NCBI GenBank assembly: GCA_003157175.1 | Contig: PMIQ01000067.1 | Coordinates: 1 to 5,747 of the forward strand | Source: Chloroflexota bacterium | GTDB lineage: Bacteria; Chloroflexota; Limnocylindria; Limnocylindrales; CSP1-4 | Direction: 5' to 3' | DNA: 5,747 nt | Shown: positions 4,824 to 5,747 of the stretch, piece after piece | Numbering within the stretch: position 1 is the first letter of the stretch | How the letters are laid out: each line of letters begins with the position of its first letter | The notes under the pieces: model-generated | Seen by the model: only the letters and a program-made list of their open reading frames with translations | Told to the model about the DNA's origin: nothing | Databases searched by the model: none | Translations under genes and position numbers: made by a program

Positions 4824-5651
4824 ATGGCAAAGAAGGAATCCCAGCAGAGCCTGCGCGAGCTCACGCGCATCAAGCGGGGCGAACAGGTCAACCTCGCCAA
4901 GTTCGACTGCGGCGAAACCTTCGGTCGCCAGAAAGTCGATGCCGACAAGGTTCTCGCCGCCAACCTCGCCCGCCTGACAGACCTCCAGATCCGCATCTAT
5001 GCCGAGGCCAAGCACGCCGTCCTGATCGTGCTCCAGGGGATCGATGCCGCGGGCAAGGACGGCACCATTCGCGTCATCGCCGGAGCCTTCAACCCCCAGG
5101 GCACGCCGGTAACTTCATTCAAGGAGCCGACGCCGATAGAGCTGGCCCACGACTATCTCTGGCGAATCGAGGCCGCGCTACCGGGCAAGGGCCAGATCGG
5201 CATCTTCAACCGCAGCCATTACGAGCAGGTCCTGATCGTTCGCGTCCACAACCTGGAGCCGGAGCGGCAGTGGCGGCGCCACTACGCCGAAATCCGCGAT
5301 TGGGAGCTCATGCTCACCCAGGAAGGCGTGACGATCCTCAAGTTCTTCCTGGCCATCGACAAGGACACCCAGCGTCAACGCTTCCAGGACCGGGTGGACG
5401 ATCCGACCAAGCGCTGGAAATTCTCGCTGAGAGACGTGGCGGAGCGTAAGTTCTGGGACCAGTACCAGGTCGCGTTCCAGGAGATGCTCGCCGAGACGAG
5501 CACCGACTTCGCGCCCTGGCAGCTGATCCCGGCCAATCACAATTGGCTGCGCAATCTGGCCATCAGCGAGATCGTGGCCGACGCCATCGACGAGCTGAAC
5601 CCGCAGTTCCCGGAGCCGGCAGCCGGCATCGTGGGTCTAAAGGTCGTGTAG
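4824..5651 (+). CDS. ppk2: PPK2 family polyphosphate:nucleotide phosphotransferase
   Basis: PPK2 enzymes move phosphate between inorganic polyphosphate and nucleotides, mostly regenerating ADP or ATP. From ATG 4824 the product has 275 residues, normal for a single-domain PPK2. The P-loop (Walker A) is GIDAAGKDG at 72-80. The Walker B region is IFNRSHYEQVLIVRVH at 127-142. The lid module with its basic cluster is DDPTKRWKFSLRD at 192-204. FNRSHYE followed by VRVH is the variant I associate with class III-like enzymes, which accept AMP as well as ADP. That subclass call is inference from motifs. The ATG at 4782 would add 14 residues but lacks a ribosome binding site. No export signal is seen, so it is probably cytoplasmic. 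No PPK1 or exopolyphosphatase gene is in the window. The frame is intact with TAG at the end. Confidence 0.95.
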   Translation: MAKKESQQSLRELTRIKRGEQVNLAKFDCGETFGRQKVDADKVLAANLARLTDLQIRIYAEAKHAVLIVLQGIDAAGKDGTIRVIAGAFNPQGTPVTSFKEPTPIELAHDYLWRIEAALPGKGQIGIFNRSHYEQVLIVRVHNLEPERQWRRHYAEIRDWELMLTQEGVTILKFFLAIDKDTQRQRFQDRVDDPTKRWKFSLRDVAERKFWDQYQVAFQEMLAETSTDFAPWQLIPANHNWLRNLAISEIVADAIDELNPQFPEPAAGIVGLKVV

Positions 5652-5708
5652 CGGCCGGCACGCAAAGGCAGGCCGTCGCGTCTACCGGGGCCGCACGGGC
5701 GCGCTCCC

Positions 5709-5747
5709 CTACTTCGGCCGAGCCACGACAACTCGCGCGCCGCCGGC
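5709..5747 (-). CDS. Possible C-terminal end of a convergent gene (cut by window edge)
   Basis: On the minus strand the last 13 codons before the window edge read AGGARVVVARPK then TAG (5711-5709). The hydrophobic strand with a basic tail is plausible as a protein end. It would place a convergent stop 57 bp after the PPK2 stop. The stretch is too short to identify a family or to exclude chance. Confidence 0.25.
   Translation of the reverse strand, partial: AGGARVVVARPK

Noticed and set aside
4032..5015. 327-codon minus-strand frame
   Set aside because: It runs antisense through rnpB, the acetyltransferase gene and the PPK2 start, all strongly supported on other grounds.
5652..5708. Terminator after PPK2
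   Set aside because: GGCCGGC followed by GCAGGCC gives a mismatched 7-position stem without a T run, too weak to call.

Overview
This is a GC-rich bacterial chromosomal window, roughly two-thirds G+C by eye, with mostly G/C-ending codons in the confident genes. It reads as a housekeeping locus with a few unusual small genes. I see no transposase, integrase, phage gene, CRISPR array or tRNA. The best guess for the organism is a member of the phylum Chloroflexota. The reason is the 337-residue membrane protein, whose Cys-rich N-terminal block, single membrane helix, Pro/Thr-rich linker and LysM end look like proteins I associate with that phylum. This assignment is inference, not proof.

Left part (1-1000, minus strand): this is the start of a division and cell-wall (dcw) cluster. 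The order is a strong promoter (TTGACG-N16-TATGAT), a four-repeat MraZ-box-like operator with exact 10-bp phasing, a leader of about 128 nt, mraZ, and then rsmH, which runs off the left edge. MraZ probably represses its own operon through those repeats.

Middle part (1000-3700): divergent from mraZ is a small muconolactone-isomerase-like gene whose only sensible start is ACG behind a perfect GGAGG. It converges on and overlaps by 17 bp a minus-strand gene for a hemerythrin-like protein that has lost most of its iron ligands. Next is a 468-bp gap with no convincing gene but one perfect hairpin. Then comes the minus-strand LysM membrane protein, which has a GTG start and a hairpin just after its stop. 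Last is a small plus-strand Cys-containing hypothetical gene.

Right part (3700-5747): RNase P RNA (rnpB) lies on the minus strand with its own promoter (TTGGCC-N17-TAGAAT). Divergent from it are a GNAT-family N-acetyltransferase and then a PPK2-family polyphosphate-dependent nucleotide phosphotransferase, both on the plus strand. At the right edge there may be the last 12 codons of a convergent minus-strand gene.

Functionally, the window joins division control (mraZ, rsmH), tRNA processing (rnpB) and nucleotide/polyphosphate energy metabolism (ppk2). The smaller genes cannot be linked into one pathway. I found no clear new multi-gene system. The points most worth following are the ACG start, the ligand-poor hemerythrin fold, the Cys-block/LysM protein and the MraZ operator layout.
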